A stretch of 64,000 nt of DNA from Cyrtodaria siliqua (taxonomy: Eukaryota > Mollusca > Bivalvia > Adapedonta > Hiatellidae): assembly GCA_037043455.1 (NCBI GenBank), contig JAWPHD010011203.1, forward strand, positions 22,050-86,049. The letters run 5' to 3'. The position numbers were made by a program, and so were the translations under genes. Shown one piece after another: positions 12,483-23,636 of the stretch. Each line of letters opens with the position of its first letter. Position 1 is the stretch's first letter. The notes beneath the pieces were generated by a model. That model did no database searches, had not been told where the DNA came from, and saw only the letters and a list, made by a program, of their open reading frames with translations.

Positions 12483-12715
12483 ATACTCAACTTTTATAAT
12501 CGGTCACTTTTCTAAGAATTATATATTTTTTAATAATTCATATTTTCATTTGAAATGTTAACTGGCGTCGTTTAACAAATATCAAACTGAATCTGCCTTG
12601 ATTGGACTAAAACTTTGTTGATAAACTTAATAAAATATTGGTATGTGTTTCGGTGTTAGTATTCGTGTTATTTTCAAAAAAAAATGGGTGACCGCTTATA
12701 AAAGTTGAGTAGTGT

Positions 12716-13092
12716 CAGGGTTTGATATTAACTTTTTTCAGCAACTTGTCCATATGACAAGTAACTCACACAATTTACTTGTCCCCAGTCAAATTTACTT
12801 GTTCCCGCACTTCATGTAAAAGTGATACAAAAAACAAGATCAATCACGAATATGACATTACATTCCCTCAGTTGCATTCCACCAATGAAAACAAGATGGT
12901 TTTTATTTGTCATTTACAATGTGCTCACCAATGTTTTGACATTTTTTCAGTCACAAGCTTTAAAGACGTAAAATTCATTTCTTGTTATAAAATTTAGTTG
13001 TCCGTAGGACAGGTCACCTGGGACAATTAACTTGTCCCCAGTAGAATCTACATGGCACAGGACAAGGGGACAACTGTTAATATCAAACCCTG
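12716..13092. mobile_element. non-autonomous DNA element with CAGGG ends
   Basis: The left end CAGGGTTTGATATTAAC and right end GTTAATATCAAACCCTG are perfect 17-bp inverted repeats. Both flanks carry AGTGT (12711-12715 and 13093-13097), a possible 5-bp target duplication. The interior has repeated ACTTGTCCCCAGT and GGACAAG motifs near both ends, in the style of subterminal transposase sites, and no transposase. CAGGG ends are often seen in hAT-like elements, but the duplicated flank is shorter than the usual 8 bp. Confidence 0.75.
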
Positions 13093-13337
13093 AGTGTATG
13101 TATCAAGGATTTTCTAGGTTTATTTCGGCCCCATCCCAATCCAAAATATCCGCATGTTTCACCAAAAAGCAAAATATTTTCCCAAAATATACCAAAAAGG
13201 AAAACTTTTTTTCTTCATATATTAAATGTAATGTATTTATGGCTCCCCCACACAAAGTATGGTAGGGGAGCCATATTGATTTTGTGCTTTCTGTCTGTTT
13301 CTTTCTCTGTCTGTTTCTTTCTCTGTCTGTGTCACAA

Positions 13338-13868
13338 ACGATGTCCGATCAATAACTAAAGAATGGTTGGACCTAGGGTCCTCAAACTTGGAAGGATGGT
13401 TGGTCATGACAAGTAGATGACCCCTATTGATTTTGGGGTCACTAGGTCAAAGGTCAAGGTTGCGGTGACATTGACTATCAAAACGATGTCCGATCAATAA
13501 CTAGAGAATGGTTGGACCTAGGGTCCTCAAACTTGGAAGGATGGTTGGTCATGACAAGTAGATGACCACTATTGATTTTGGGGTCACAAGGTCAAAGGTC
13601 AAGGTTGCGGTGACATTGACTATCAAAACGATGTCCGATCAATAACTAGAGAATGGTTGAACCTAGTGTCCTCAAACTTGGAAGGATGGTTGGTCATGAC
13701 AAGTAGATGACCCCTATTGATTTTGGGTCACTAGGTCAAAGGTCAAGGTTGCGGTGACATTGACTATCAAAACGATGTCCGATCAATAACTAGAGAATGG
13801 TTGGACCTAGGGTCCTCAAACTTGGAAGGATGGTTGGTCATGACCAGTAGATGACCCCTATTGATTTT
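13338..13868. repeat. tandem repeat of about 145 bp, 3.6 copies
   Basis: Units start at GATGTCCGATCAATAACTA (13340, 13484, 13630, 13774) and contain GGTCCTCAAACTTGGAAGG and GGTCAAAGGTCAAGG. The block begins in a GGGGAGCCATA segment (13240-13275). A diverged piece of the same unit and a GGGGGAGCCATAC segment reappear at 17153-17260, on the far side of the pogo element, so the element lies inside this repeat locus. Confidence 0.88.
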
Positions 13869-13922
13869 TTTTTGTTTAATATTTTTAAAAAAAAAAAAGA
13901 AAAAAAAAAGATTTTTGAAATA

Positions 13923-13963
13923 GAGCGTCTTCGGGTATATCCGAACGTCGGGTTTATCCGAAC
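13923..13963. repeat. left TIR plus adjacent subterminal copy
   Basis: The inner part of the TIR, TCGGGTATATCCGAAC (13931-13946), is followed 1 bp later by a near-copy TCGGGTTTATCCGAAC (13948-13963). Further related motifs lie at 14298-14312 and 14326-14342. Confidence 0.85.
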
Positions 13964-14772
13964 AATAATTGACCAATAGGAATTGGCGTATTTTAACAGC
14001 AGTTTTGTAGTTTTAGAGGCGCGAAAAATTTAAATTGAAGAGTCCTTTTCCGAACAAGAAAAGGACAAAACCAGCAAAGTATTCGCCGCATATGATATAA
14101 TGTAAGTATATGCCAACAAAATGTGGCATTAATTACTTATACAGATAATATTGAATGCATACGCTGCTAAGGTTTAAATTTTACGCATGATGCGTAAATA
14201 TAAAAGGACTGCTATATGTTTTGAACACTGACCTTTGTGCACAATATTGATAACATAAAATCCATCATGGCCGACATGTGTTGTTTATATAGGTCACGTT
14301 CGGATTTACCCTCCACGAAAAGTTTGTCGTCTAAATCCGAACTCACAAAATATATTTTATTTTAGATCTATGTTTTAAATTGCTTGTAGAATCTAGATCT
14401 ACATGAGGCTCAGTCGATAATGAATATGTTTGACATAGTAATTGAAGTAAACATATAGTACTCCGTGTTTTATTATCGATTTTGATAAGATAAATAAACT
14501 GTATTTTCATAGGGCCTGTCTGTAATTTGGTGTAAACTAGTTATGAATTCTATCTATTGAAATGACGTCACGTTTCAGTTTTGCGCGTGAAAATCTAATT
14601 AAGTATTAATGGTCAGCTTCATACGAAAAAGAGCATACTGTTACCAAATTCGTTAACTACATCTATTAAGGTTAATAGCAATTTAATATCACGAAATTGT
14701 GATGTTATTTAGCTCTTTATTAACTTAAAAAAAAGATGACTGCATTGCATTTGGTACTACTCTCAATTTTAG

Positions 14773-15153
14773 ATGAGTCGTCAAGTTGGTTCCAAAAGGC
14801 GTTATTTGTCTGATGTCTTAGCTGAGGCCTCGTCTTTAGTGCAGAGCGGAGCTCTTACTTTGTGTGCAGCATCTAACGTGTACAATATACCGAAAACGAC
14901 CCTCCATGATACCGTTAAGGGGAAGTATGCGAGCAATAGAAAAGGCGCGGGGACAGTACTGACAGATAAGGAAGAGCGCAGGCTTGCTGATTGGGTGGTT
15001 TCTATGGCGCGCATTGGGTATGGACGAACCAAACAGGAACTTCTAGCCACCGTCAAAAAGATTATTGACGCTGACGGGAGGAAACCCCCATTTACGGATA
15101 ATAAGCCAGGGAAGGACTGGTATTACGGGTTCTTCAACAGGCATTTCGAATGA
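14773..15153 (+). pseudogene. pogo-type transposase, N-terminal DNA-binding part
   Basis: A 126-residue frame starts MSRQVGSKRRYLSD. Residues about 10-50 form a Psq/pogo-type helix-turn-helix (ALTLCAASNVYNIPKTTLHD), and residues about 60-125 look like the second, CENP-B/Tc5-type HTH (VLTDKEERRLADWVVSM, then GKDWYYGFFNRH). The match ends where the catalytic domain should begin. The stop at 15151-15153 lies at a deletion junction; the next part of the protein continues in another frame from about 15150. It would bind the TIR and subterminal motifs of this element. Confidence 0.85.
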
Positions 15154-16193
15154 TTGTATACCCAGGACAACGATTTAGTTGCGGATTCGAGGAAGCCGCA
15201 ATAGGGAGGTCAGATAATGGATGGATGGATGCGGAGTTATTGTCCACTTGGCTCACGTCGGTTCTGATTCCAGATCTGAATTCAAGGGGTGTTACACGTC
15301 CGATATTGCTATTTGTGGACGGACACACCACTCATATAACGCTTGAGGCTTCAGATATTTGCACGGAGAACAGTGTTCATATGTACTGCCTGCCTGCACA
15401 CGCCTCTCATCTAATGCAACCAATGGATATTAGATTATTCAGTCCACTTAAGGACAATTGGTCACAAGCTGTTAGAGATTTTCAGATAGCAAATATTCCT
15501 GAAATTGTGTCAAAGAAAAAATTTGCTAAAATATTCAAGGGTCCTTGGCAGAAATCGACAACTGTTGAAAACGCAATCATATCGTTCAAAAGTTCTGGAC
15601 TCTTTACTCTTGACGAAAACGTTGTCCTCAGTACAAGTAAATTAGAACCATCCAGTGTATTTGTTGCAGTAAAATCAGCATCAATTAACGAACGTGGTGC
15701 TGCTACAGTATCGGTTGCAAACATCGAATTGAACAAGTCTACCTCTACAGAGCCGCCCATTATAACCGAAGCAGCGTCGACGGAGACCGGATTTGCTCAA
15801 AATGGTGACACAGTACAAGTTACTGCCATAACAGACACCAACCCGGTGATAGGACCGGGTGTAGCAACAACATCAAATGGACATACCAATGAAGAGGCGA
15901 CCAACATAGCAACACATGGACCAGCAGGTGTAACTGGTGAAACATCGTCAATCCCAAATGATCAGCCAATACTATCTCCATTCAGTACATACCTGAAAGT
16001 TCCTTCAGTTCCTTCAGTTACATACGAAAGAAAATCAAATCCAATTAAACATCCAAAGGCAATTACAGGAAATGCATTCCGTAAAATGCAACAGGAAAAG
16101 CAAAAAGAAAAAGAAAGGGTTCTTGAAGAGAAGCTGAAAAGGCAGCTTGAGCGTGAAAAAAAAGGAAAACACAACTCGAAGAAAACAAAATGA
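15150..16193 (+). pseudogene. pogo-type transposase, DDE domain remnant and charged tail
   Basis: The 347-residue frame begins within the catalytic domain (MIVYPGQRF, then GRSDNGWMDAELL). It holds the second and third acidic residues, FVDGH and QPMD, separated by 35 residues (DD35D spacing, pogo-like). The first Asp block, which should lie between the HTH part and YPGQ, is missing, so an internal deletion of roughly 100-150 codons sits at about 15150. A Ser/Thr-rich linker (residues 170-290) is followed by a Lys/Glu-rich coiled-coil-like end. A second frame change near the A-run at 16157 leads into the zinc-finger frame. Confidence 0.85.
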
Positions 16194-16512
16194 GAAAAAA
16201 CGAAGAAATGATGAAGAGACAACAAGAAAAGTAAAAGCTAAAAGAAGACAAAAGTCAGCTGCTAAAAAAAGTCGGAAAATGGCTGCAATCTCGGATGAGC
16301 CATCCGACGACGATGAAGCGTACTGCTTATACTGCATGGATCCCTTCTCAAACAGCGTGCCAGAGGAAGAATGGTTTCAGTGTATTGTTTGCCGTGGTTG
16401 GGCTCATGATAAATGTGCACCAGACATTATGTCGTTTATAAGTCCAAACTGCGACTCTGAGGACGACGGAGAGTTTCACTCGAGAGTTTTATCTCTGAGT
16501 GATTCTGCATAA
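16190..16512 (+). pseudogene. C-terminal zinc-finger part of the pogo transposase
   Basis: The frame to 16512 continues the Lys/Arg-rich stretch and then has YCLYCMDPF ... EEWFQCIVCRGWAHDKC, a Cys/His pattern (C-x2-C, C-x2-C-x4-H-x2-C) like a PHD-type finger, ending in an acidic tail. It shares the frame of the HTH part, not of the DDE part, so an intact relative probably encodes one continuous protein of HTH, DDE and finger. Confidence 0.75.
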
Positions 16513-16684
16513 ACTGACTGAAAATAGTTGTGTTGAGACAATGTGTTGTATGGACTTTAAAACATTGGTTGAGTTTTGTTAATTAAGTATTAAAAAGTTC
16601 CTTTAATTCATAACTAATGATTATTGTTTGTTGTAAACTAGTAAAATGTTTTAAATGTGACGATTTTTTTAAAAATAACGTTCT

Positions 16685-16761
16685 GTTCGGAATTACCCGA
16701 CACTGTTCGGAATTACCCGAAACATGATGTTCGGCGCACCCGACGTGTTCGGAAGTTGCCG
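16685..16761. repeat. subterminal TIR-like repeats, right side
   Basis: GTTCGGAATTACCCGA occurs at 16685-16700 and 16705-16720, with GTTCGGCGCACCCGA at 16729-16743 and a weaker copy at about 16745-16761. All resemble the inner TIR GTTCGGATATACCCGA (16923-16938). They are likely transposase-binding sites. Confidence 0.8.
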
Positions 16762-16948
16762 ACGTCGATGTATGGGGAAAATACATCTTTTTATAAGAAA
16801 TGCTGTATATAACAAATTAATGATAATCTTATTTGAACAAGCGATAAATAATGTATTTATTGGAATATGTACCTTCAAAATAAATTCGATACGGAAGGTA
16901 ACATATCGAAAATACCTTAGGTGTTCGGATATACCCGAAGACGCTCTA

Positions 16949-16992
16949 ATAATTAATTTTTTTTTTGTTTAATATTTTTTAAAAAAAATAAT

Positions 16993-17030
<38 letters not shown>
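16949..17030. repeat. poly-T/A-rich flank of the pogo element
   Basis: A TTTTTGTTTAATATTTTT motif and a long T run flank the right end. A near-identical TTTTTGTTTAATATTTTT plus A run flanks the left end at 13866-13910. The element may have landed in a duplicated or palindromic AT-rich site. Confidence 0.7.
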
Positions 17031-17031
<1 letters not shown>

Positions 17032-17329
17032 TTGCATAAAATGTTTTAGGGTCGGCCCCTTAAAAAAATAGGGTCGGTCGGGTTACCTGAACCACACATA
17101 TTTTTTGATGTGGCCTTACTGATACAGATAGTAGATACAGTCACAGGGATATTGAATATCAAAACGACCTCAGATCAATAGAGGACGGTTGGACCTAGAG
17201 TCGTCAATTATGCCTGTTCGGGCTAGTGGGGGAGCCATACGTTTTTGTCCCATGGACAATAACAATTTCTAGTTGTTGCAGACTTGTATAAGAGCTGGAT
17301 TTTGAAACTATTCCAAACACGGTGTTCCG

Positions 17330-18005
17330 TTAGGGCCATCGTACCATCGCGCATCGACCTTTACAATTCGATGCGCAATGGTAAGATGGCGATGGTACGA
17401 TGGTGATGGTACGATGACGCGATGGTACGATGAAGATGGTACGATGGCGATGACGTGATGGTCCATCGCGTTATCGCCATCGTACCATCGCGCATCGTAC
17501 CATCGCGCATCGACTTTAAACGCGATGGTACGATGGACCTTTTACAAGTCGATGCGCGATGGTACGACGGCGATGGTACGATGGCAATGACGCGATGGAC
17601 CATCGTAACATAGCCATCGTACCATCGTGTCATCGCACCATCGCAGTCGATGTGCGATGTTGCATCGCCCCCTGCTCCATCGTACCATCGCTCCATCGCC
17701 TTCCGTTTAGACATGCGCACATCAAAGCAAAACAAAAATGGAGGAAATCATTACCGTACATCATGGATGCAAAGATTCGACAATACTTTTCTTAAATCTA
17801 TCCCTTTATTTAGGCTCAGCAAAACTTGAATTTCTCGGTAAGAAAACATTGCCAAAAAGTATTTGTCGAATCTTTGCATCAATGGTGTCCTCCACTTTTG
17901 TTTTGCTTTGATGTATCGTATCATCGTCATCGTCATCGTACCATCGTACCATCGCCATCGTACCATCGTGCCATCGCCATCGTACCATCGCGCATCGACT
18001 ATGTA
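17330..18005. repeat. palindromic GATGGTACG array (foldback structure)
   Basis: Dozens of short units of the type CGATGGTACGATGGCGATGG and their complement CCATCGCCATCGTACCATCG alternate from 17336 to 17705 and again at 17915-17998. Between them, the segment at about 17719-17793 (CAAAGCAAAACAAAAATGGA, then GCAAAGATTCGACAA) is repeated in reverse complement at about 17855-17915. The whole locus can fold into long hairpins. Open frames through it are products of the repeat. No transposase is present. Confidence 0.85.
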
Positions 18006-18117
18006 ATAGAGTAGGATTATTCTTTTTCCCAATTTGTAGATTTCACGCGCATTTTTCTCAATTCAAAACACCTGGACCCACTTCCAAAAATGCAGAAATA
18101 TCGCTGGTGTGTGTGTG

Positions 18118-18136
18118 TTATTATTATCATTATTAT

Positions 18137-18171
<35 letters not shown>
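18118..18171. repeat. (TAG)n microsatellite
   Basis: A GT run passes into TTAT units and about 12 TAG units. Confidence 0.92.
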
Positions 18172-18394
18172 TTAACTGATCAGCCAGTTCACCGACCGTC
18201 TTCATCTGCCCAGCAACAGATAAGAGAATCCGGTAAATAACGTAAGCAATAGTCATTCATTAATCATTAAGAGGGCTTCAATGAAGATTTGCTATATCGA
18301 TTACTTTGTCTATATAGTAGAACTATAGCTACTCCTGAGTTAACTTTCTTCATTAATGAATCATGAAATAGTTAGTCTTCATACGTAGGCAGCG

Positions 18395-18665
18395 CATCCG
18401 TGGCCGGGATAGTAAAGACGCTGCGTCTAAACAACAGGACGTTTCTCACCGCTGCGGGTTAGAATCACACTGGAAGCTTGACTATTCAAGTGAGAAAGTG
18501 TCGATTCTTACCGATTGCGCGAAGTATACAGTACTGGTTCTACCTAGGAAAAAATGGGGCGGCCTGCTTCTACCACACAAAAGCCGACCGCCATATATGG
18601 CCTAACGTGTGCTACAAATGACGTAAAACACCATTCAAACAAACAAACAAACAAACAAATCATAC
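18395..18665 (+). mobile_element. tRNA-derived SINE, full length, (CAAA)n tail
   Basis: The head has A box-like CGTGGCCGGGATAGTAAAG and B box-like GCGGGTTAGAATCACAC. The body contains CAGTACTGGTTCTACCTAGG and CCGCCATATATGGCC, then AACACCATTCAAACAAACAA and further AAAC units. It is the same family as the minus copies at 36-245 and 8636-8935. Confidence 0.78.
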
Positions 18666-18669
18666 GTAG

Positions 18670-19985
18670 GCCTAATCAAGCTATCGACAGAAAGCAATTG
18701 GTAATTGTATTAGATCACGGCCAGTAAAGAATCTGTTAATCCATCAAGCTTTTTTTTTATAAAGTGGATATAATTATTACATAGATCGAATGAACTGCGC
18801 GTAAAATCAATTTAATAAGCCAATCTGATGCGAGTGTTGATTTGTTATCTATTTCTATGACTACCGTACGGAGACCCACAGATAAAACAATGTTTTGCCA
18901 CGCTTCTTGCATCTAAATCAATAATCTAGTCATGGAACAACTTCATGGCACAAATCATGGACTATAAATATAAAATACCCTATTGTAATACGGTTTAACC
19001 CGTCGTGTTCCTAGGCTTTATACAAAATGTTTACGAGATAATCGTCTGGTGCTGAGAAAAGGCACATACGACGGAAAGATACATGATCTAAATAAATTCT
19101 CATAGCTCCTATAGGATTATCACAATTACACGTGAATTCACATAAAGTGCCTCCACTGTTGGTGAGTTATGTTTTTAACTCACAAAACACATATAATATA
19201 TAATATACTACTTCGCGGCAATTTACACAGAGGTGTTCACAACCAAAGAAGAAAACGCGCGCCAAAACATCAAAACTTCAAATGCGGTTTGAAATAATTA
19301 ATGGAGAATAGTTTTAGCTCAAATTATTATTTATTTAACAGTACTTTTAATTGTTCCCTTTCGTGTGGCGAACATAAACAAGTACGCCATTTCTATAGAG
19401 AAAAAGTACTGAACAAGTTCTTCCCCGGCTAGGTAGTATTCATCTTCTCATTCAATCTCTCCTAGAGTCAATTACATTGACCTCTGTCAACGTCTAAGAA
19501 AGTAGTCTGCGATCACATGATAATTTGTCACATGACCATAGCTAAAATATAAAAATAGCAACAGAACTTCAACACCGTGACACCACCAACTATCGGCCGT
19601 TGATTGACATGTAAACAATGGAAAGAAACACGACTTATTATCTACATTTTGATATATAGTATAGGTTAGTACTTTAATTTAATTAAGTAGGTTGTTAAGA
19701 TCTATGTGATATCGGAAAGTGATGGTAAGCAAATCGCTGTATCGTTTGCCAAGATTCTTGGTATTTGGTGAGACGTTGACAGAGATGTATGTGTATGCAA
19801 GGAACGACAACTCTGGGTAGAGATTGCTTCCCAGTAGGCATCACGTTATTGTGGTCTGGTAGTTGCTCCAACGAAAGGCTGTATTGCGCTGGTGAAGGTC
19901 TTAACCGGTCAATGATATTCAGGATTCCATCCTCTTTGTACCACAGATTGCTTTAAAGTGTAAGCTCTTGGTTCCTTAGCGGCTC
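18670..19985. other. no gene seen
   Basis: No open frame with recognisable motifs, no clear repeat. Base composition is slightly less AT-rich than the neighbours around 19330-19960. Confidence 0.5.
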
Positions 19986-19989
19986 TACA

Positions 19990-20110
19990 AGTCCGTGCAA
20001 CTTTTCCAATAATAATTATAATAATAATAATAATAATAATATCTTTATTTCAAGAGGATAACATATTTGGATACAAGCCAATCTAACATATGGTCCTCAG
20101 ACAAAATAAA
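19990..20110 (-). mobile_element. LINE-like 3' end with (ATT)n tail
   Basis: Read on the minus strand, an AATAAAG signal is followed by a run of ATT units (20007-20040). The segment before it lacks coding remnants. The structure fits a truncated non-LTR retrotransposon 3' end. Confidence 0.45.
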
Positions 20111-20218
20111 ATACATTTACAGTTTATACAAACATGATTAAAACAATGGTACAAAAATAATAAAATGAATAAAATATGTCTAGAAACTCCATGATTGTGG
20201 TATTGAGATACATTGATT

Positions 20219-20402
20219 AAGACTTTAAACGCGATGGTACGATGGACCTTTTACAAGTCGATGCGCGATGGTACGATGGCGATGGTACGATGGCAATGAC
20301 GCGATGGACCATCGTAACATAGCCATCGTACCATCGTGGCATCGCACCAGATGTTGCATCGCCCCCTGCTCCATCGTACCATCGCTCCATCTCCTTCTTA
20401 TT
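20219..20402. repeat. second copy of part of the GATGGTACG array
   Basis: This segment nearly duplicates 17513-17705 in the same orientation: TTTAAACGCGATGGTACGAT at the start and CCCCCTGCTCCATCGTACCA near the end. One internal deletion of about 10 bp removes the GTCGATGTGC part. It is a mobile or recently duplicated block. Confidence 0.9.
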
Positions 20403-21370
20403 CAACCTTTAGGGGATGTGTATACAATATAAAACTAAGTTTAAAACTCGTCAATTGTATATGTTTTTAACAATATAAATATTAAAATGTTAAGAATTAC
20501 ATTTTAAAACTTGAAGAATTACGTACATATTGTCAAGTAAGTGAACATTGTACACGTGCATATACTGTGATTGACGTAGGTAATACAATGGTAATCAAGT
20601 TGTCAAATTGCATATATAACAAATCACTTAAACAACAATAAATACTGTTGTAAGATGATCGCAACACTTAAAAGTGATGGTCTATTGATTGGATATGCAA
20701 GTGATCCAATCAGTTTGAAATACTAATCGATTTTTATAAAACAATAAAAGTAAAGATGTTGGGTGCGATTGTACTTTGTCATCATGTACTATTGATTGTG
20801 GAATTTGCTGTGATCATTATTCTAACGTGGTGAATATTTAATGAAAGCAATGTTTTGTTACCAAGGTATTTAATGAAAGCAATGTTTTGTTACCAAAGGG
20901 GGTGCGCTATAAATATCGGTGTTTATTTCAATATCGTATTTGCCAATAAACAATACATAATGAATATAGCTATGCTATGGTAGGGTAAGCACGTCCATTA
21001 GTAAGTTTTTATTAAGTGAAGTGTTAAAAAAAATATAAACTCAAATGCAGAGATTGTAGGGAGTGAATGTTGGATTTTTATTTCGTTAAAATTCCACTCA
21101 GTGCCTTTTTACCAGTTTTGGGGAAGCGGCATCTATCGATAAACTTATGGTTAACACTAAGTCGGATAGAGACTTTGAAGAGAAATCTTCACGATTAAGA
21201 ATCTGTAGTCGCTACGCTCGCTCCCTCAATGTTTCTTAATGGTAACGATTTATGTGTATAGCCTCCATCCTATACTTGTGATCGCACTTGATAAAACAGA
21301 GACATCTGAGATTTAATGAAATTAATTTATTCAGAATTTGAAAATCTATTCGATGTAATTGGACTGAAAA
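20403..21370. other. no gene seen; short direct duplication
   Basis: A 33-bp direct duplication at about 20834-20898 (TATTTAATGAAAGCAATG-TTTTGTTACCAA units) is the only structure. No gene supported. Confidence 0.55.
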
Positions 21371-21376
21371 CACTAA

Positions 21377-21620
21377 ATGACCGAGGTGGCCCAATTGGCG
21401 GCATGTTCGACTCTAAATACGGAGATCCAAGGTTTCGGTCTCGCTGGCGACACTGTTACTTCGGTGTGTTCTTAGGCAATCACTTCCAATAGCCTCGTCT
21501 GTCGGACCGTAACGCAAACCGGGCGGTCCAGTGTATTGGAGTGTATTCGTCGAGCACTTTAAAGAACCATCGAAATATATCCAATGGTGAGAGTAGGGAA
21601 GGGGTCCCCGTTTTCAATGT
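21377..21620 (+). mobile_element. tRNA-derived SINE, another family
   Basis: ACCGAGGTGGCCCAATTGGC (A box region) and CCAAGGTTTCGGTCTC (B box region) have tRNA spacing. They are followed by TTCTTAGGCAATCACTTCC and a unique 3' body. Stems do not pair well. Confidence 0.55.
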
Positions 21621-21778
21621 ATACTTTCTCCCTCTATCAGGTAGTGGGTGGGGCTAGGGGCTTAAAGAATTAACCTAAACACTATGTCGATGAGCCATTA
21701 TACAACAAAGTAATGCTTCTTGATAAATCTTCAAGACTGCCGTGTGTCACAGATCGGTTCGTCAGCATTAGAGAAACT

Positions 21779-21831
21779 AACCCCTCCCCACGCCCCCCCC
21801 CACCCCCCCCCCCCCCCCCACACACACACAA
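21779..21831. repeat. C-rich/CA microsatellite
   Basis: A run of C interrupted by A passes into CA units. Confidence 0.9.
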
Positions 21832-21837
21832 ATGACG

Positions 21838-21960
21838 GCAAAAGTACACTACAAAACCGTTTATAATATCAAAACTCTATCCAGGAGTTCAGGCTATATA
21901 ATAATGTATATGTGCCAATTAAAAGTATAGGTTTGTTCACGGGTTCTTGTTGTTTGCAGT
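21838..21960 (+). repeat. dispersed repeat fragment
   Basis: CACTACAAAACCGTTTATAA through TATATAATAATGTATATGTG to GGGTTCTTG also occurs at about 38100-38180 and 38265-38360, so it is a dispersed non-coding repeat. Confidence 0.6.
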
Positions 21961-22447
21961 AGATTTATCAACTTATATAATTATTTTGATTCAAGAGTAT
22001 GGCGAATGGCTCTCGGTTTAGTCTGTTTGCATGGTTTTCAGCACCTTATTTCGGGAGTGACACATTACCCAAAAAAAAACTCGGGTAAAAAAAAAGTCAT
22101 CCCTATTTCAAGAAAAAATCACTTAAATTGTTTGGGTTGTTTTTGTTGTTGTTGTTTGTTGTTGTTTTGCTTGTGCTTTATCATTTTTCTCATAATTAAA
22201 TTGTTCCTTCTTTATAGAAAATATACTGCTTTCAGTTCCTTAAAAGTGAAAAAGTGCCCTGGTTTTAATATTAGACCGAACATCATACAACAAACCATAA
22301 TAGGTTGCAAGAGAAACTATCAACGATCGGTAAAAGTAGGTATAACATTCCAACAGGAAATGTAGCGTATATAGAACCGCGCATACAGAACAAACAACAA
22401 TTACAAGGAAAATAGACATAAAGTATGCGACACTATAAACATAAAAC

Positions 22448-22560
22448 GGTTGACAATAGGGGCCTTGGATCGGTCAGCGGCAAGCAGGGAGTTAAAAACA
22501 GGTTCTGAGGTTCACGAAACCTCACTCTTACCCTATTGTCATCCCAATAAAACGCCACAG
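22448..22560 (-). repeat. fragment of the LINE-like repeat found at 48200-48836
   Basis: In reverse complement it carries TTGGGATGACAATAGGGTAA, GTGAGGTTTC and the segment after it, matching about 48565-48690 of the insertion at 48200-48836. Confidence 0.6.
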
Positions 22561-23636
22561 TGTATATAAAGAAACCCCTGCCAGGATATGTCCTCTAACA
22601 AACTAATAGGCAATATAAGCATAACACGAAGATGATCATGTATAAATGAATATATAAAAAAAAACAGCTTGTAAAATCTTGAAAGTGTTGCAGAAGTTTA
22701 GCACTAGCATTCCATTGATGCAATTATGTTGTGAACGTGTTACCGACTAATGTGCTCGGTCTCCGATTCGAGCCTTTGTCGTCTCAACGAACTGAGAGCG
22801 ACCAATCACCTAATATTGACATACAAACTACTGTATGTCCAATTAAGTTGTTTGCTCGTTTATTTTGCAATAAAAGACGGATATCATGAAAGAAAACACA
22901 AAGATGGATAGCTAACAACAAACACGCACGGCTTGAGCCTATTAAAAATGTATGAAAAACTATTGATTGTACAGGAATATGGTCTATATTTGATGGGTGT
23001 GAAACAATAAAAGGTAGCGTAACATCAGGAGGTCATTAGCATAAGTGTTAAATATAGTCTATAATAAATCAATTTTTAAACTTAATTTGCGTTCCAGAAT
23101 TTTACACCAGCCGTTACGGAAATATAACAAAACATTAACATCAAAGACACACATCCGGACGAGGAGATAATGGAAATTACCGATTCAGAATGTTCTTGTG
23201 GAACGCAGTTATCGTTTTCACTGATGACAAATGCACTGTTCAATTACCATCGGAATAAAAGTTGTGCTGATAAATGATAAATAAAAGGACAACTTGCAGT
23301 GTGGATATATATTAAAAACAAAAATTGGGTTATTTTCCTTTAACAAAATAGTGTTTATAATACTTGTAAGTTTGAGGATGCATTTTGAAATGCATTATGG
23401 ATTTTGAAATGGGAATTAACCATTTGTAAGAAAAGATTTTAAATGCCGTATTCTTTTCAAACGCTTGACGGGTGTAGTTGTATATATTACTTAGTTCGCT
23501 GTTAAAACACGTTCGCCTTTTTTAGATATATCAATAGAAATAGATACTAGTTTGTTATGGTTTACATTCGACAGGAAATTGTACAGCATGTAGAATAGAG
23601 AATCAGAAATAACGCATTGTCCAAGTAACCGTCAAG
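22561..23636. other. region upstream of the KY-like gene
   Basis: No coding exon is recognisable. The 5' UTR and promoter of the next gene should lie here or in an upstream non-coding exon, but I cannot place a TATA box, initiator or transcription start with confidence. Confidence 0.4.

Larger units (their letters stand above)
13923..16946 (+). mobile_element. pogo-type DNA transposon with perfect 24-bp TIRs
   Basis: The ends at 13923-13946 and 16923-16946 are exact inverted repeats of 24 bp (outer bases GAGCGTCTTCGGG, inner GTATATCCGAAC). TA occurs at both borders (13921-13922 and 16947-16948), the target duplication of the Tc1/mariner/pogo group. Inside are three open frames that together give an incomplete pogo-like transposase plus a C-terminal zinc finger. 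The first catalytic Asp region is deleted and frames are shifted, so this copy cannot make its own transposase. The 3024-bp length and intact ends would still allow mobilisation in trans. Confidence 0.92.

Noticed and set aside
17361..18032. open frames rich in Arg/Trp/Tyr/Asp or Ser/His/Tyr
   Set aside because: Products of the GATGGTACG palindromic array.
22006..22365. 119-residue frame with a Cys/Leu/Phe-rich hydrophobic stretch
   Set aside because: Derived from T-rich GTTGTT repeats; no homology recognised.
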